Source: Pyrinomonadaceae bacterium (GTDB taxonomy: Bacteria > Acidobacteriota > Blastocatellia > Pyrinomonadales > Pyrinomonadaceae). From it: a stretch of DNA of 50,903 bases. Shown here in pieces: positions 41,824 to 49,566 of this stretch. Every line of letters starts with the position of its first letter. Position 1 is the stretch's first letter. The position numbers and the translations under genes were made by a program. A model generated the notes under the pieces. That model was not told the DNA's origin, did no database searches, and saw only the letters and a program-made list of their open reading frames with translations. The DNA lies in contig JAIBCA010000147.1 in assembly GCA_019694345.1 (NCBI GenBank), positions 1 through 50,903 on the forward strand. The letters run 5' to 3'.

Positions 41824-43446
41824 CTATGCGTACGAATGAAGTCCGGGCAGCAGATAACTGACACCCAGATATGTAAAGATGACGAATAGGAATGCGACAA
41901 CGGCAAAATACGCCGACCGCCGTCCCCGCCAGCCATATGCGATACGCGAATGTAAGAATCCGGCGTATGTGAGCCAGGCGACAAGTGCTCCGACCTCTTT
42001 GGCGTCCCATCCCCAATATCTTCCCCACGACTCATTTGCCCAAACTGCACCGGTGATCAAAAGCAATGCAAGGCCGGCAAATGTGACGCCTGCCAGCTTG
42101 TACATCAGACCGTCGAGTTTTTCGGTCGTAGGCAACAAGGAGCGGATCTTTTCGGTGTTGATGCCGAACAGAACTATGAAGAACGTTCCCGTGAACGCGG
42201 TGATCAGCGCCGATAATTCAACCGGATTTGCATTGAGGCTGAGGTGCAGATTAGCACCATTCTCGACGACCCATTTATTTGCGATGTCGTAGAGCTGCTG
42301 CTGGCCCATCGCATTTATCTGAGCCTGCGGCATATCCTGCTGCTGAAGCATCCATACCGCGAACTTCGGATATTGCGAGGGGCTGATCGCGGCAACGACG
42401 TTCTGCAAGTTCTTTAATTGATAAACGAGCATCGCCACGCCGGCACCCTGCACGGCAAGTGCCGCGTAAAGAAAGCGGTTTGCCCATGTTCTGGCATTGA
42501 GGTCGTTTTTGGATGTGTAAAGTGCAAAGCCGATCGATGCGGCCACTAGAAGTGCCGCCGCGGCGACGATCAGCCATCCGACATATGGAACATCGGCCCG
42601 CAAGCCAAGTGCCATTCGTGAAGTGCCGACAAACGTCGAGGCAGTATAGGTACCAAAGGTCGCGGGTGCGAACACGCTGAATTTGCTGATCGTAAAGAAT
42701 ACGCCCAGGGCGAAGATGCTGGTCCAGATCGCCATCTTCTCAACCTTGAGTCCGTCCTTCAACAGGTACAGAACCGCGACAGCAAAGCAGACTAGAGCGA
42801 TGCCGTAACTAAGCGAAGCGATACCGACATGGATCGGACGCCAGTAAGAATCGAGAACCGGCGGCAGATCGATGATCTCGCTGCCGATGAATCTGGCAAG
42901 TACCAAGATAATTGCCGACAGCGGCAGCGAAAGTGCAGCCACTATCTGAAACTGCTTTCGCCGCATCACGATCAACGTCGTGATACCGGCGCCGAACGCG
43001 AATGCGAGACTCAGATCATAGAGATTTGCAAACGGGACGTAGCGAAAGACCCACGGCATATCGGCCGGATTGGCTCCCTGGCTGTTAAAGATCGCGAGTT
43101 CGCGGTCATAGGCCGCAACCCACCTGACCAGCCAGCTGGAGAGATTAAAGAAAACGCCGAGCGTAGCTGCCCAGAGGCCCAGCTTTTCGGCAAATCTGAA
43201 AGGGGCATAAAGATTGGTCAAATGAAATACCGCTGCGATAAGATATGACGCCAACGCCAACATCATCAGCGCACCGTCGGAAATGAATCTTTCGCCGCCG
43301 ACATTGATCCTCAAAAATACAAGCGCAAATGAGCCAAAAATGGCCAGAAACGCCGGAATATATGATTGCCACGTTGCGTTTGATGCCGACCCGTCCTCTT
43401 CGGCCGCGGACATTACGATTGGTTTATTTAGTACTTCTTGGTTCAT
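41824..43446 (-). CDS. ccsA: Cytochrome c maturation protein CcsA/ResC (System II)
   Basis: 540 residues with about a dozen or more transmembrane helices. The tryptophan-rich haem-handling motif is present near the C-terminus (WGRYWGWDAKEVGALVAW), and conserved haem-ligand His candidates are in YWRPIHVGIASLSYG and FLHSRIAYGWRG. A loop of about 60 residues (around 350-410, with QQQDMPQAQINAMGQQQ) is unusual for the family. With ResB it forms the CcsBA haem export and ligation machine that attaches haem to CXXCH motifs in the periplasm. Fits the multihaem cytochromes nearby. Confidence 0.92.
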   Translation of the reverse strand: MNQEVLNKPIVMSAAEEDGSASNATWQSYIPAFLAIFGSFALVFLRINVGGERFISDGALMMLALASYLIAAVFHLTNLYAPFRFAEKLGLWAATLGVFFNLSSWLVRWVAAYDRELAIFNSQGANPADMPWVFRYVPFANLYDLSLAFAFGAGITTLIVMRRKQFQIVAALSLPLSAIILVLARFIGSEIIDLPPVLDSYWRPIHVGIASLSYGIALVCFAVAVLYLLKDGLKVEKMAIWTSIFALGVFFTISKFSVFAPATFGTYTASTFVGTSRMALGLRADVPYVGWLIVAAAALLVAASIGFALYTSKNDLNARTWANRFLYAALAVQGAGVAMLVYQLKNLQNVVAAISPSQYPKFAVWMLQQQDMPQAQINAMGQQQLYDIANKWVVENGANLHLSLNANPVELSALITAFTGTFFIVLFGINTEKIRSLLPTTEKLDGLMYKLAGVTFAGLALLLITGAVWANESWGRYWGWDAKEVGALVAWLTYAGFLHSRIAYGWRGRRSAYFAVVAFLFVIFTYLGVSYLLPGLHSYA

Positions 43447-43468
43447 ATGATCCCCTCTCTTTTGAAAG

Positions 43469-43508
43469 CCCGGGCCGCAAGCGCCGATCTGAGGGTCTGC
43501 GGCCCGGG
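43469..43508 (-). terminator. Hairpin between the VCBS gene and ccsA
   Basis: CCCGGGCCGC (43469-43478) pairs with GCGGCCCGGG (43499-43508). On the minus strand it follows the VCBS-protein stop. The T-tract is weak, so partial termination (attenuation before ccsA) is as likely as a full stop. Confidence 0.6.
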
Positions 43509-43521
43509 TAAAGGTTGCTAA

Positions 43522-44985
43522 CTACTTAACAAATGCTCCGGCGACCGCGACGTCGGTGCTGGTGCCGAAATTTACTATGTTCAGACTGCCGGAACCGCTT
43601 AGGCGTTCATACCAAATGCCGTTTCTGTAAACGGCTGCATCGGTCTTGCCGTCACCGTCGTAATCCGCCGGTACGGGTGCGTCAGTGGCAGTTCCAAAGC
43701 TGATGTATACAGCCTGCGAATTGGAGCTTTGCTTAATATACCAGACACCGCTCCGGTAAACAGCAAGATCCGTCTTGGCGTCACCATCGTAGTCCGCAGG
43801 GACGAACTTATCCGACGCACTGCCCCAGTTTTCGTAGCGGATCGCTCCGTTCGAACTCTGCAAAATGTACCAGACACCGTTTGAAGGCCTGAAGACGGCC
43901 GGATCCATTTTGCCGTCGCCGTCAAAATCACCACGCATCGCCCTGTCGCCGCTCACTCCCCATGGACGATAGGTGACATCGCCGCTCGGGTTATTCAGCG
44001 AACCACGGAAATAAAAATACGCCTGCGGACCCCCGCCAGGACCACGGTGTACAGCCGGATCGGCCTTGCCGTCGCCATCCCAGTCACCGACCACTGTCGG
44101 GTCATCGCCGGTTTGTCCAAACCGCTCGATTCGCATCGTGTTGTTCGAACTCTGGAGAATGTAAAATCCGGCGACGGTGGCTACATCTTCACGCCAGACG
44201 GCGATATCGGTCTTGTCATCACCGTCAAAATCGGCCGGAACCAACTTGTCCGTTGAAAGGCCCCATTGGGCTGCCGTAAATCCGGCCGTACTCCGATTGA
44301 TGTACCAAAAGCCGTTCGATCCGCGGAACACGCTCGGATCGGCCTTGCCGTCAGCATCAAAATCGGAGAACCCGTGATGTATGACCACGGCTACTGCCGG
44401 GTTTACAACAAGGGTCTTGAGATATGTTTGATCGCCCGTGTCGTCCTGTCCGTTGTCGCCATGCAAGACCGCTAAGTAATGAGTTATCGGCCCAACATCG
44501 GTTGCGGGGGCAGTCCAGTTAAATGACCACGTCGATCCGCCGGATTGTCCGGGAAAAACGCCGGAAGAGGTATGCGTGGCGTAATTTCGCGTTCCCCCCG
44601 ATACTGTTCCGGTTTTGGTTTGAGTGAAAGCGGTAGTATGTGTATAAGTTCCGGCCGCGGTGTTTGCGGCGGTCAATGACGTCATTTCAAACCCCCAGGA
44701 CGTTCGCGAGAGATCGGTCGTCGTGTTCTGGATCTGAATGGTGTACGTCTGCCCCGGCACATAGGTCGCCGGCGCGATGATGTTTGCCTGTCCCGTCTGG
44801 GTGTTAGAACTATGGCATGAAGTGCAATTTGATTCGCCCGGAGCTCCCGTGCGTCTCGACGGGGCTCCCGGTATCTCAGCGTGGCCAACGGTCACGGCCG
44901 ATTCACCAAACGAAAAAGCCAAGATCATCATTGCGGAAAATGAAGCTATCGCCATCACTTTCACCGTTTTAATACTAATAGTCAT
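43522..44985 (-). CDS. Exported CXXCH protein with anchor-V-like and VCBS/FG-GAP repeats
   Basis: 487 residues. A signal peptide (residues 1 to about 35) precedes a single haem motif CTSCHSS at residue 54. A beta-rich domain of about 130 residues follows (QTYTIQIQNTTTDLSRTSWGFEM in parts), like the choice-of-anchor V/Reelin-type domain. From residue about 210 on there are six repeats of the form DxDGDGKxDxAVxR (for example DWDGDGKADPAVHR, DFDGDGKMDPAVFR, DYDGDGKTDAAVYR), a predicted calcium-binding beta-propeller. It is probably a surface cytochrome. It lies 19 nt downstream of resB with a GGAGGA ribosome site. Confidence 0.85.
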   Translation of the reverse strand: MTISIKTVKVMAIASFSAMMILAFSFGESAVTVGHAEIPGAPSRRTGAPGESNCTSCHSSNTQTGQANIIAPATYVPGQTYTIQIQNTTTDLSRTSWGFEMTSLTAANTAAGTYTHTTAFTQTKTGTVSGGTRNYATHTSSGVFPGQSGGSTWSFNWTAPATDVGPITHYLAVLHGDNGQDDTGDQTYLKTLVVNPAVAVVIHHGFSDFDADGKADPSVFRGSNGFWYINRSTAGFTAAQWGLSTDKLVPADFDGDDKTDIAVWREDVATVAGFYILQSSNNTMRIERFGQTGDDPTVVGDWDGDGKADPAVHRGPGGGPQAYFYFRGSLNNPSGDVTYRPWGVSGDRAMRGDFDGDGKMDPAVFRPSNGVWYILQSSNGAIRYENWGSASDKFVPADYDGDAKTDLAVYRSGVWYIKQSSNSQAVYISFGTATDAPVPADYDGDGKTDAAVYRNGIWYERLSGSGSLNIVNFGTSTDVAVAGAFVK

Positions 44986-45004
44986 CTTGATTATCCTCCA
45001 GTTT

Positions 45005-46507
45005 TTACTGCTCGTTTCGGATAGCCAATTCTCCTAAAAATCGTTTGAATTTTTCGTCAAACGCATTGAGACTTCGGTTTGTATGTCCCCCAAATACAAC
45101 CTTGTGTTCTTGATCTTTGACGCTCTCGATCACCGCCCACACCCGTTGGTGCGAGAAGAAAAATGCAGCTATCAGAGCGAGGCACAAGATAATGAATCCG
45201 ACGTAGACCACCGTTGCACCCGGATCACGCTGGACCGAGAGTATGTGTTGATCTGCGACTTTTTCGAAATCGGTCAATTGATATGTGTAACCGGCGACAG
45301 GTTTTGAGGCCACGGGCATTCCGGCCATCTGCGGGCCAAAGGCATATGCGACCTGTGTCTGTCCGCCGGGTTGAGTAACCTGAAGTACCGCGCCCGGGTT
45401 GGGATAGTTTGATGTGTCCTCATTCGGGTCCTCGGCGCCTATACTGAAATTTCCCCTAAATTCTTTGAACTTGACCAGCGTACCGTCAGGCAGCGATGTC
45501 GCACCATCGCGCGGAATGTTTATTTCGACGGGCTGGTTGCCGTCCGCGGGTTTGGCCTTTACGGTTATGTTGCGTGCCCGGCCGATAGGCGTAAAGCTCG
45601 CCTGGAAAAATCGATAACCGCGATAGTCGAAAGGACGGTTCATCTGGACCATTGCCTCGTGTGTGCCCGTTTCGTCCGTGATCGTGTACCTCGTGATCCA
45701 GTCGATCGTGTTCATCGCCGAGATCGAGTCGTCCTTTTTGATCAGCTTTTGCTGAATGTCGGTACACGTGACCGTGAACGGGACCTTTTGTGTCACCTCG
45801 CGCGTCTTGTCGAGTTCGACGATGGTGTCGAACATCAGATCGGTGGACTTTCCGGGTGTCAGCGGCATCTGGCCCGTCGAACCGAACTGTGCCGTCATAA
45901 AGCCGCCGACAAAGATCGTCAAAAGTCCGACGTGTACAGGATACGCACTTAACCGATTCCAAACACCGCTTTGGGCAAAAAGGTATGTCTTACCGTTCTT
46001 TTCGGTCGCCGTCACTTTTTTCCAACCGCTTCGGGTCATTGCAGCCGAGATCCGTTCCTTGACCTCCTGAAAAGTACCCGTAAATTCCAGCTCACTGTTT
46101 TGAGCCTGTTCCTTCAGCCAGCGGATCGGCACCGTGTAGTGCGGTTTCGAAACAAAGAGCCATGTCTTGGGAAACCGGTCGATCGACGCCAATATAATGT
46201 TTAGCGACAAAACCGCCAGCAAAACATTGAAATACCAAACGTGGTAGATATTAAAGAACCCCAACCGGCCGTAAACCAACCTCTGAGCAGGTGTTAGCTC
46301 GGCGAAATATCGGTCGAATCCCGCAACGTTCTGCTGCATCACCAACATTCCGACCAGACAGGCCAGACCCAATAAAACCAAAAGGGTGACGCCGAATCGA
46401 ACGGAAGAAATAAACTTGAGAAATCGCGTGATTATCGATTGTCCCGCCGCCTTTTTTGCAGCTACGCCCCGATCGCCTTGATTTACCGCTTGTTCAACTG
46501 TAGACAT
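45005..46507 (-). CDS. resB: Cytochrome c biogenesis protein ResB/Ccs1 (System II)
   Basis: 500 residues from ATG 46507. Transmembrane helices near residues 30-55 (FGVTLLVLLGLACLVGMLVM) and 85-110 (WYFNVLLAVLSLNIILASI), a third after YPVHVGLLTIFVGGFM, a large periplasmic domain, then a last helix (VVYVGFIILCLALIAAFFF). ResB-family blocks include FSHQRVWAVIE and VQMNRPFDYRGYRFFQASF. With CcsA it keeps haem reduced and delivers it for ligation. The TTG-started extension to 46540 overlaps the sigma-54 site and is rejected. Confidence 0.9.
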   Translation of the reverse strand: MSTVEQAVNQGDRGVAAKKAAGQSIITRFLKFISSVRFGVTLLVLLGLACLVGMLVMQQNVAGFDRYFAELTPAQRLVYGRLGFFNIYHVWYFNVLLAVLSLNIILASIDRFPKTWLFVSKPHYTVPIRWLKEQAQNSELEFTGTFQEVKERISAAMTRSGWKKVTATEKNGKTYLFAQSGVWNRLSAYPVHVGLLTIFVGGFMTAQFGSTGQMPLTPGKSTDLMFDTIVELDKTREVTQKVPFTVTCTDIQQKLIKKDDSISAMNTIDWITRYTITDETGTHEAMVQMNRPFDYRGYRFFQASFTPIGRARNITVKAKPADGNQPVEINIPRDGATSLPDGTLVKFKEFRGNFSIGAEDPNEDTSNYPNPGAVLQVTQPGGQTQVAYAFGPQMAGMPVASKPVAGYTYQLTDFEKVADQHILSVQRDPGATVVYVGFIILCLALIAAFFFSHQRVWAVIESVKDQEHKVVFGGHTNRSLNAFDEKFKRFLGELAIRNEQ

Positions 46508-46535
46508 AGTGTTAATAAAAACTCGGTTCGGTAGG

Positions 46536-46551
46536 TGCAAGCGGCGTGCCT
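46536..46551 (-). promoter_or_regulatory. Sigma-54 promoter of the cytochrome maturation operon
   Basis: On the minus strand AGGCACG-CCGC-TTGCA, one mismatch (first base). Predicted start about 46525, 18 nt before the resB ATG. The -24 half lies inside a palindrome CGTGCC-tttt-GGCACG (46545-46560), so another protein might compete for it. Confidence 0.75.
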
Positions 46552-46671
46552 TTTGGCACGGAGAGAAGCGATTTGCGCCTAACCGCCTTATAAAATGTTG
46601 GTTTACGTGGAAACTTAGCCAGGATTATGCCATATTTCGACGGTATTTGGTGCGAATAATTGTTGACTGAC

Positions 46672-46687
46672 CGCGAATAATTACGCG
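46672..46687. promoter_or_regulatory. Putative activator site, YGYG-N8-CRCR type
   Basis: CGCG-aataatta-CGCG, with a half-site GTGCGAATAATTG at 46650-46662. Both are about 100-140 bp upstream of the resB sigma-54 promoter. Confidence 0.45.
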
Positions 46688-46719
46688 AAAAACCGGAACG
46701 TGAGAATTGGATCTGCAAT

Positions 46720-46735
46720 TGTGATGCGAATCACA
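46720..46735. promoter_or_regulatory. CRP/FNR-type palindrome
   Basis: TGTGA-TGCGAA-TCACA is a perfect match to the CRP half-site consensus with 6-bp spacing. Its centre (46727.5) is about 42 bp from the start site predicted by the -10 box at 46758-46763, the class II activator position. It also satisfies the YGYG-N8-CRCR pattern. Confidence 0.6.
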
Positions 46736-46757
46736 CACTCTGAATTGCAAATTGAGT

Positions 46758-46763
46758 TATGAT
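46758..46763 (+). promoter_or_regulatory. -10 box of the multihaem operon
   Basis: TATGAT with no recognisable -35 element, as expected for an activator-dependent class II promoter. It places the start near 46770 and the first start codon at ATG 46785. Confidence 0.45.
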
Positions 46764-46784
46764 AAGCCGAACATAGGATTGGGT

Positions 46785-48008
46785 ATGACTAATTCGACTC
46801 GGATAAAGTTTTTACAGGCAGCGGCGGCCATTCTTTCACTTACGGCGGTATCTATCGCGGCCATCTATATTCCGACGGCCGGAGCTGCTTCAGAGAGTGC
46901 GATTTCGAAGAGGCCTGAGCCCGAAGCGACTCCCAGAAAGACCATAAAGAAAGCGCCGGCCGCCACGCGAAAGATAAAGTACTCGGAATTTCCACACAGT
47001 GTTAAAGCCCATCAGAAGGAGTGTGCCGCTTGCCATAAGTTTCCGTCGGATAATTGGAATAAGGTGCGGACCGGCGATGCAGCCTTTGCGGACGTAACTG
47101 AGTACCCGAAACACGAGTCATGCCTGAGTTGCCACAAACAGCAGTTCTTTAAGGGAGCCAGGCCCACGATCTGTTCGATCTGTCATACAAACCCGTCGCC
47201 GCGTGACAGCACCAGGCATCCGTTCCCAAACCCGCGAGAGATATTTGACGTTTCGCCGAAAGGAAAGAAGGCACAACCATCGGATTTCGCGGTCGGATTT
47301 CCGCACGACAAGCATATCGAGATCGTGTCGATGAACGGTGAAAGGCCCGTGAGTTTTGATAAGGCCAATTTTTCCGGCAATGCCAAACGATTTGCGGGCG
47401 AAGAAAGTTGTGCGGTGTGTCATCAGACCTACAAACCGCAGGGCGATTCGCCGGACGAGTTTGTCACGCCGCCGCCGCCCAAACTTGGCGACGCGTTTTG
47501 GCTCAAGAAGGGTACATTCAAGACCGCTCCGATCGGCCACACGACCTGTTTCACATGTCACTCGGCCGATAGCGGAATGGCGCCGGTGCCGAGCGACTGC
47601 GCCGCTTGTCATTCGCTGAAACCGGTTCAGCCAAAGGCTGACTTTGATGAAAAGCTGGCCGCGGGGATGAAGATCGACGACAAACGTATCTTAGACGCGT
47701 GGCGTCTGCGGGACTCGACCGGAAAGTTCCAGCATGCATTCGGAGCCCACGTCGATATGGAATGCGCGACGTGCCATAACGTAACTAAGATGAATACGGC
47801 TGATCCATCAACGAAGCGGGTCGGCATCTCGTCCTGTGCTATGTGTCACGTGACCGCCAGCGTGGGAGATGGCGGATCACTGAATGTCGAGGTTGATGCC
47901 CGACAAAAGGATCCAAAATTCCAGTGCGTAAAGTGTCATATTTCATTTGGCAAACTGCCTATACCGGAATCACATACCAAGGCGATCACTGACGCGGGTG
48001 GCGAATAA
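46785..48008 (+). CDS. Nine-haem c-type cytochrome A
   Basis: 407 residues. A signal/anchor (FLQAAAAILSLTAVSIAAIYI) precedes a basic stretch and nine CXXCH haem sites: CAACH, CLSCH, CSICH, CAVCH, CFTCH, CAACH, CATCH, CAMCH, CVKCH. Spacing resembles cytochrome c3/c7-like multihaem families. A conserved proline-rich linker (EFVTPPPPKLGDAFW) splits the protein after the fourth haem. It should carry electrons in the periplasm or at the surface. ATG 46785 follows AGGA; a TTG at 46752 lies before the predicted transcription start. It overlaps the next gene by 1 nt. Confidence 0.9.
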   Translation: MTNSTRIKFLQAAAAILSLTAVSIAAIYIPTAGAASESAISKRPEPEATPRKTIKKAPAATRKIKYSEFPHSVKAHQKECAACHKFPSDNWNKVRTGDAAFADVTEYPKHESCLSCHKQQFFKGARPTICSICHTNPSPRDSTRHPFPNPREIFDVSPKGKKAQPSDFAVGFPHDKHIEIVSMNGERPVSFDKANFSGNAKRFAGEESCAVCHQTYKPQGDSPDEFVTPPPPKLGDAFWLKKGTFKTAPIGHTTCFTCHSADSGMAPVPSDCAACHSLKPVQPKADFDEKLAAGMKIDDKRILDAWRLRDSTGKFQHAFGAHVDMECATCHNVTKMNTADPSTKRVGISSCAMCHVTASVGDGGSLNVEVDARQKDPKFQCVKCHISFGKLPIPESHTKAITDAGGE

Positions 48009-48904
48009 TGATCAGTACCGAGAACAAATCAAAAGCAAAGAGGACGCTGGCGGCACGGCTGCAATTTATCGTGGTGGTTTTGGCCGGCGTGATCTTCGGT
48101 TATCTTTTCTTTGTTTTGCCGGGCGCGACCGAGGCTAAAGGGTCGGCCGCCATCGAAGATCCGATCTACATCAGCCCGGAAAATGTGACCTTTCCGGCGG
48201 AACCGCAGGACATTGATTTTTCGCGGTTTGGTCATTCAAATCCGTCACATACGCGGCTGCCGTGCCTCTTGTGCCACAGACGTGACGATAATTCGACGCG
48301 GCTGACGTTTCCCGGCAGGATCGAGCATGCTCCCTGTGCCGGTTGTCATACGGCTCAGATCCAGGACCCGGGCAGCCCGATCTGTACGATCTGTCATACC
48401 AATCCGCAGACCGGCGCAATGAAGCGTTTTCCCTCGCTGAAGAGTTTTAACGCGAGATTTGATCACGGCCGGCATGTGCGTCAGACAAACTGTGCGACCT
48501 GTCATAAGTCGACCAGCCGCGGCGTCGCGTTTTCGATCCCGAAGGGGGCGGCCGCACATAACTCGTGCTTTCAGTGTCATACCCAGGACAAGCCGATCGG
48601 TTCTTGCAGTACCTGTCACTCGCCTGGCCGGCCGACGCGAACGTCAGAGTGGGCTAAGGCCTATACCGTCAACTTTGGCCATCAGGAACATCTCCGAAAG
48701 GGAAATATGAACTGTGCATCGTGTCATACCGTGCTTGCGGGCGGGGCACGCGGACGACAGGTGACGGCGCCGCTCGCGTCGATGCACTTCGCACCGGCTG
48801 GCAGGCAAAGCTGCCAGGCGTGCCACAATGGCAAGAGAGCGTTCGGGGCAAATGATTTTACAAATTGCAAACGCTGTCACGAAGGCAAAACATTCAAGTT
48901 TTAG
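48008..48904 (+). CDS. Nine-haem c-type cytochrome B
   Basis: 298 residues. One N-terminal helix (LQFIVVVLAGVIFGYLFFVLP) acts as signal or anchor, then nine CXXCH sites: CLLCH, CAGCH, CTICH, CATCH, CFQCH, CSTCH, CASCH, CQACH, CKRCH. The dense packing (nine haems in about 240 residues) resembles wire-like cytochromes. Local similarity to cytochrome A (CSICHTNPSP versus CTICHTNPQT) suggests the pair arose by duplication. It starts inside the TAATG of the preceding gene, so the two are coupled. Confidence 0.9.
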   Translation: MISTENKSKAKRTLAARLQFIVVVLAGVIFGYLFFVLPGATEAKGSAAIEDPIYISPENVTFPAEPQDIDFSRFGHSNPSHTRLPCLLCHRRDDNSTRLTFPGRIEHAPCAGCHTAQIQDPGSPICTICHTNPQTGAMKRFPSLKSFNARFDHGRHVRQTNCATCHKSTSRGVAFSIPKGAAAHNSCFQCHTQDKPIGSCSTCHSPGRPTRTSEWAKAYTVNFGHQEHLRKGNMNCASCHTVLAGGARGRQVTAPLASMHFAPAGRQSCQACHNGKRAFGANDFTNCKRCHEGKTFKF

Positions 48905-48914
48905 CTCCAAGCAG

Positions 48915-48930
48915 TGTGTAATTATTCACA
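48915..48930. promoter_or_regulatory. Putative activator site, YGYG-N8-CRCR type
   Basis: TGTG-taattatt-CACA; flanking bases extend it to a perfect 5-8-5 palindrome (48914-48931). A degenerate neighbour CGTG-aataatgg-CAAC lies at 48936-48951. Both are about 80-110 bp upstream of the sigma-54 promoter at 49026. Confidence 0.5.
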
Positions 48931-49025
48931 CCCGACGTGAATAATGGCAACGCAGAATTAGGGTATAAGCCCTTAGGACACAGTAATAACGGATTTTCTG
49001 AGCAGTATTTGACGATTTCGGCCCG

Positions 49026-49041
49026 TGGCACGCACGTTGCT
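49026..49041 (+). promoter_or_regulatory. Sigma-54 promoter, consensus
   Basis: TGGCACG-CACG-TTGCT is a perfect match. Predicted start near 49052, 67 nt before the cytochrome c ATG. Confidence 0.9.
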
Positions 49042-49118
49042 CTTGACCTTGGTCAGAAGCGTTCGCTAGATGTTTCTGAAACGAGTTCGAAGATGGAATT
49101 TAGGAGTTGATAAGAGGA

Positions 49119-49448
49119 ATGAACCGAATCAAATTTGTCGCAGTTATGTTTTTTGCTTTGCCGTTGTTGATGTTGACGGTCCTTAAGACGGTCCCGACAA
49201 AAGCTGCATTGTTGACGGCCGAGGATCCGGCAGTTACCTACAAGGCCAAATGTGCGATGTGCCATTCGCCGAAGGCTGAAAAGAAGTTTGACGCCACAAA
49301 GCCCGATGCACAGCTTGTCGAGTCGATCATGAAGGGCGTCAAGGCCGCAACGCCGCCGAATATGCCGGCATACGAAGGCAAGATCACGCCGGAGGACGCA
49401 CAAGCACTTGTGACGTATATGAAGTCTTTGAAGACTGCGGCTAATTGA
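49119..49448 (+). CDS. Monohaem cytochrome c
   Basis: 109 residues from ATG 49119 (AGAGGA just upstream). A signal peptide (IKFVAVMFFALPLLMLTVL) is followed by a small class I cytochrome c: CAMCHSPKAEKKF, then the axial Met in NMPAYEGKITPEDAQALVTYM. It should be a soluble or lipid-side electron carrier in the periplasm, possibly between the NapC-like quinol oxidase and a terminal oxidase or the multihaem proteins. It is read from a consensus sigma-54 promoter. Confidence 0.92.
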   Translation: MNRIKFVAVMFFALPLLMLTVLKTVPTKAALLTAEDPAVTYKAKCAMCHSPKAEKKFDATKPDAQLVESIMKGVKAATPPNMPAYEGKITPEDAQALVTYMKSLKTAAN

Positions 49449-49477
49449 TGAACGGTAAGTTTGTAAACTGATGTTGG

Positions 49478-49533
49478 CCATGGCCGCCCCGACTGATACC
49501 GAAAGGTTAACGATCGAAACCGGGCGGCCTTGG
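49478..49533 (+). terminator. Probable terminator after cytochrome c
   Basis: A GC-rich stem of 12 pairs with one mismatch (49478-49489 with 49522-49533), a 32-nt loop and TGCTTTTTTCC downstream. The loop is long, so efficiency is uncertain. Confidence 0.65.
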
Positions 49534-49566
49534 TGCTTTTTTCCTATACGGTTTTAGGTATTGTTT

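Noticed and set aside
46508..46540. resB start at 46540
   Set aside because: The codon lies within the -12 part of the sigma-54 promoter; the mRNA begins downstream of it.
46752..46784. TTG start for the nine-haem cytochrome A
   Set aside because: It lies before the predicted transcription start; ATG 46785 has an AGGA site and begins a normal signal peptide.
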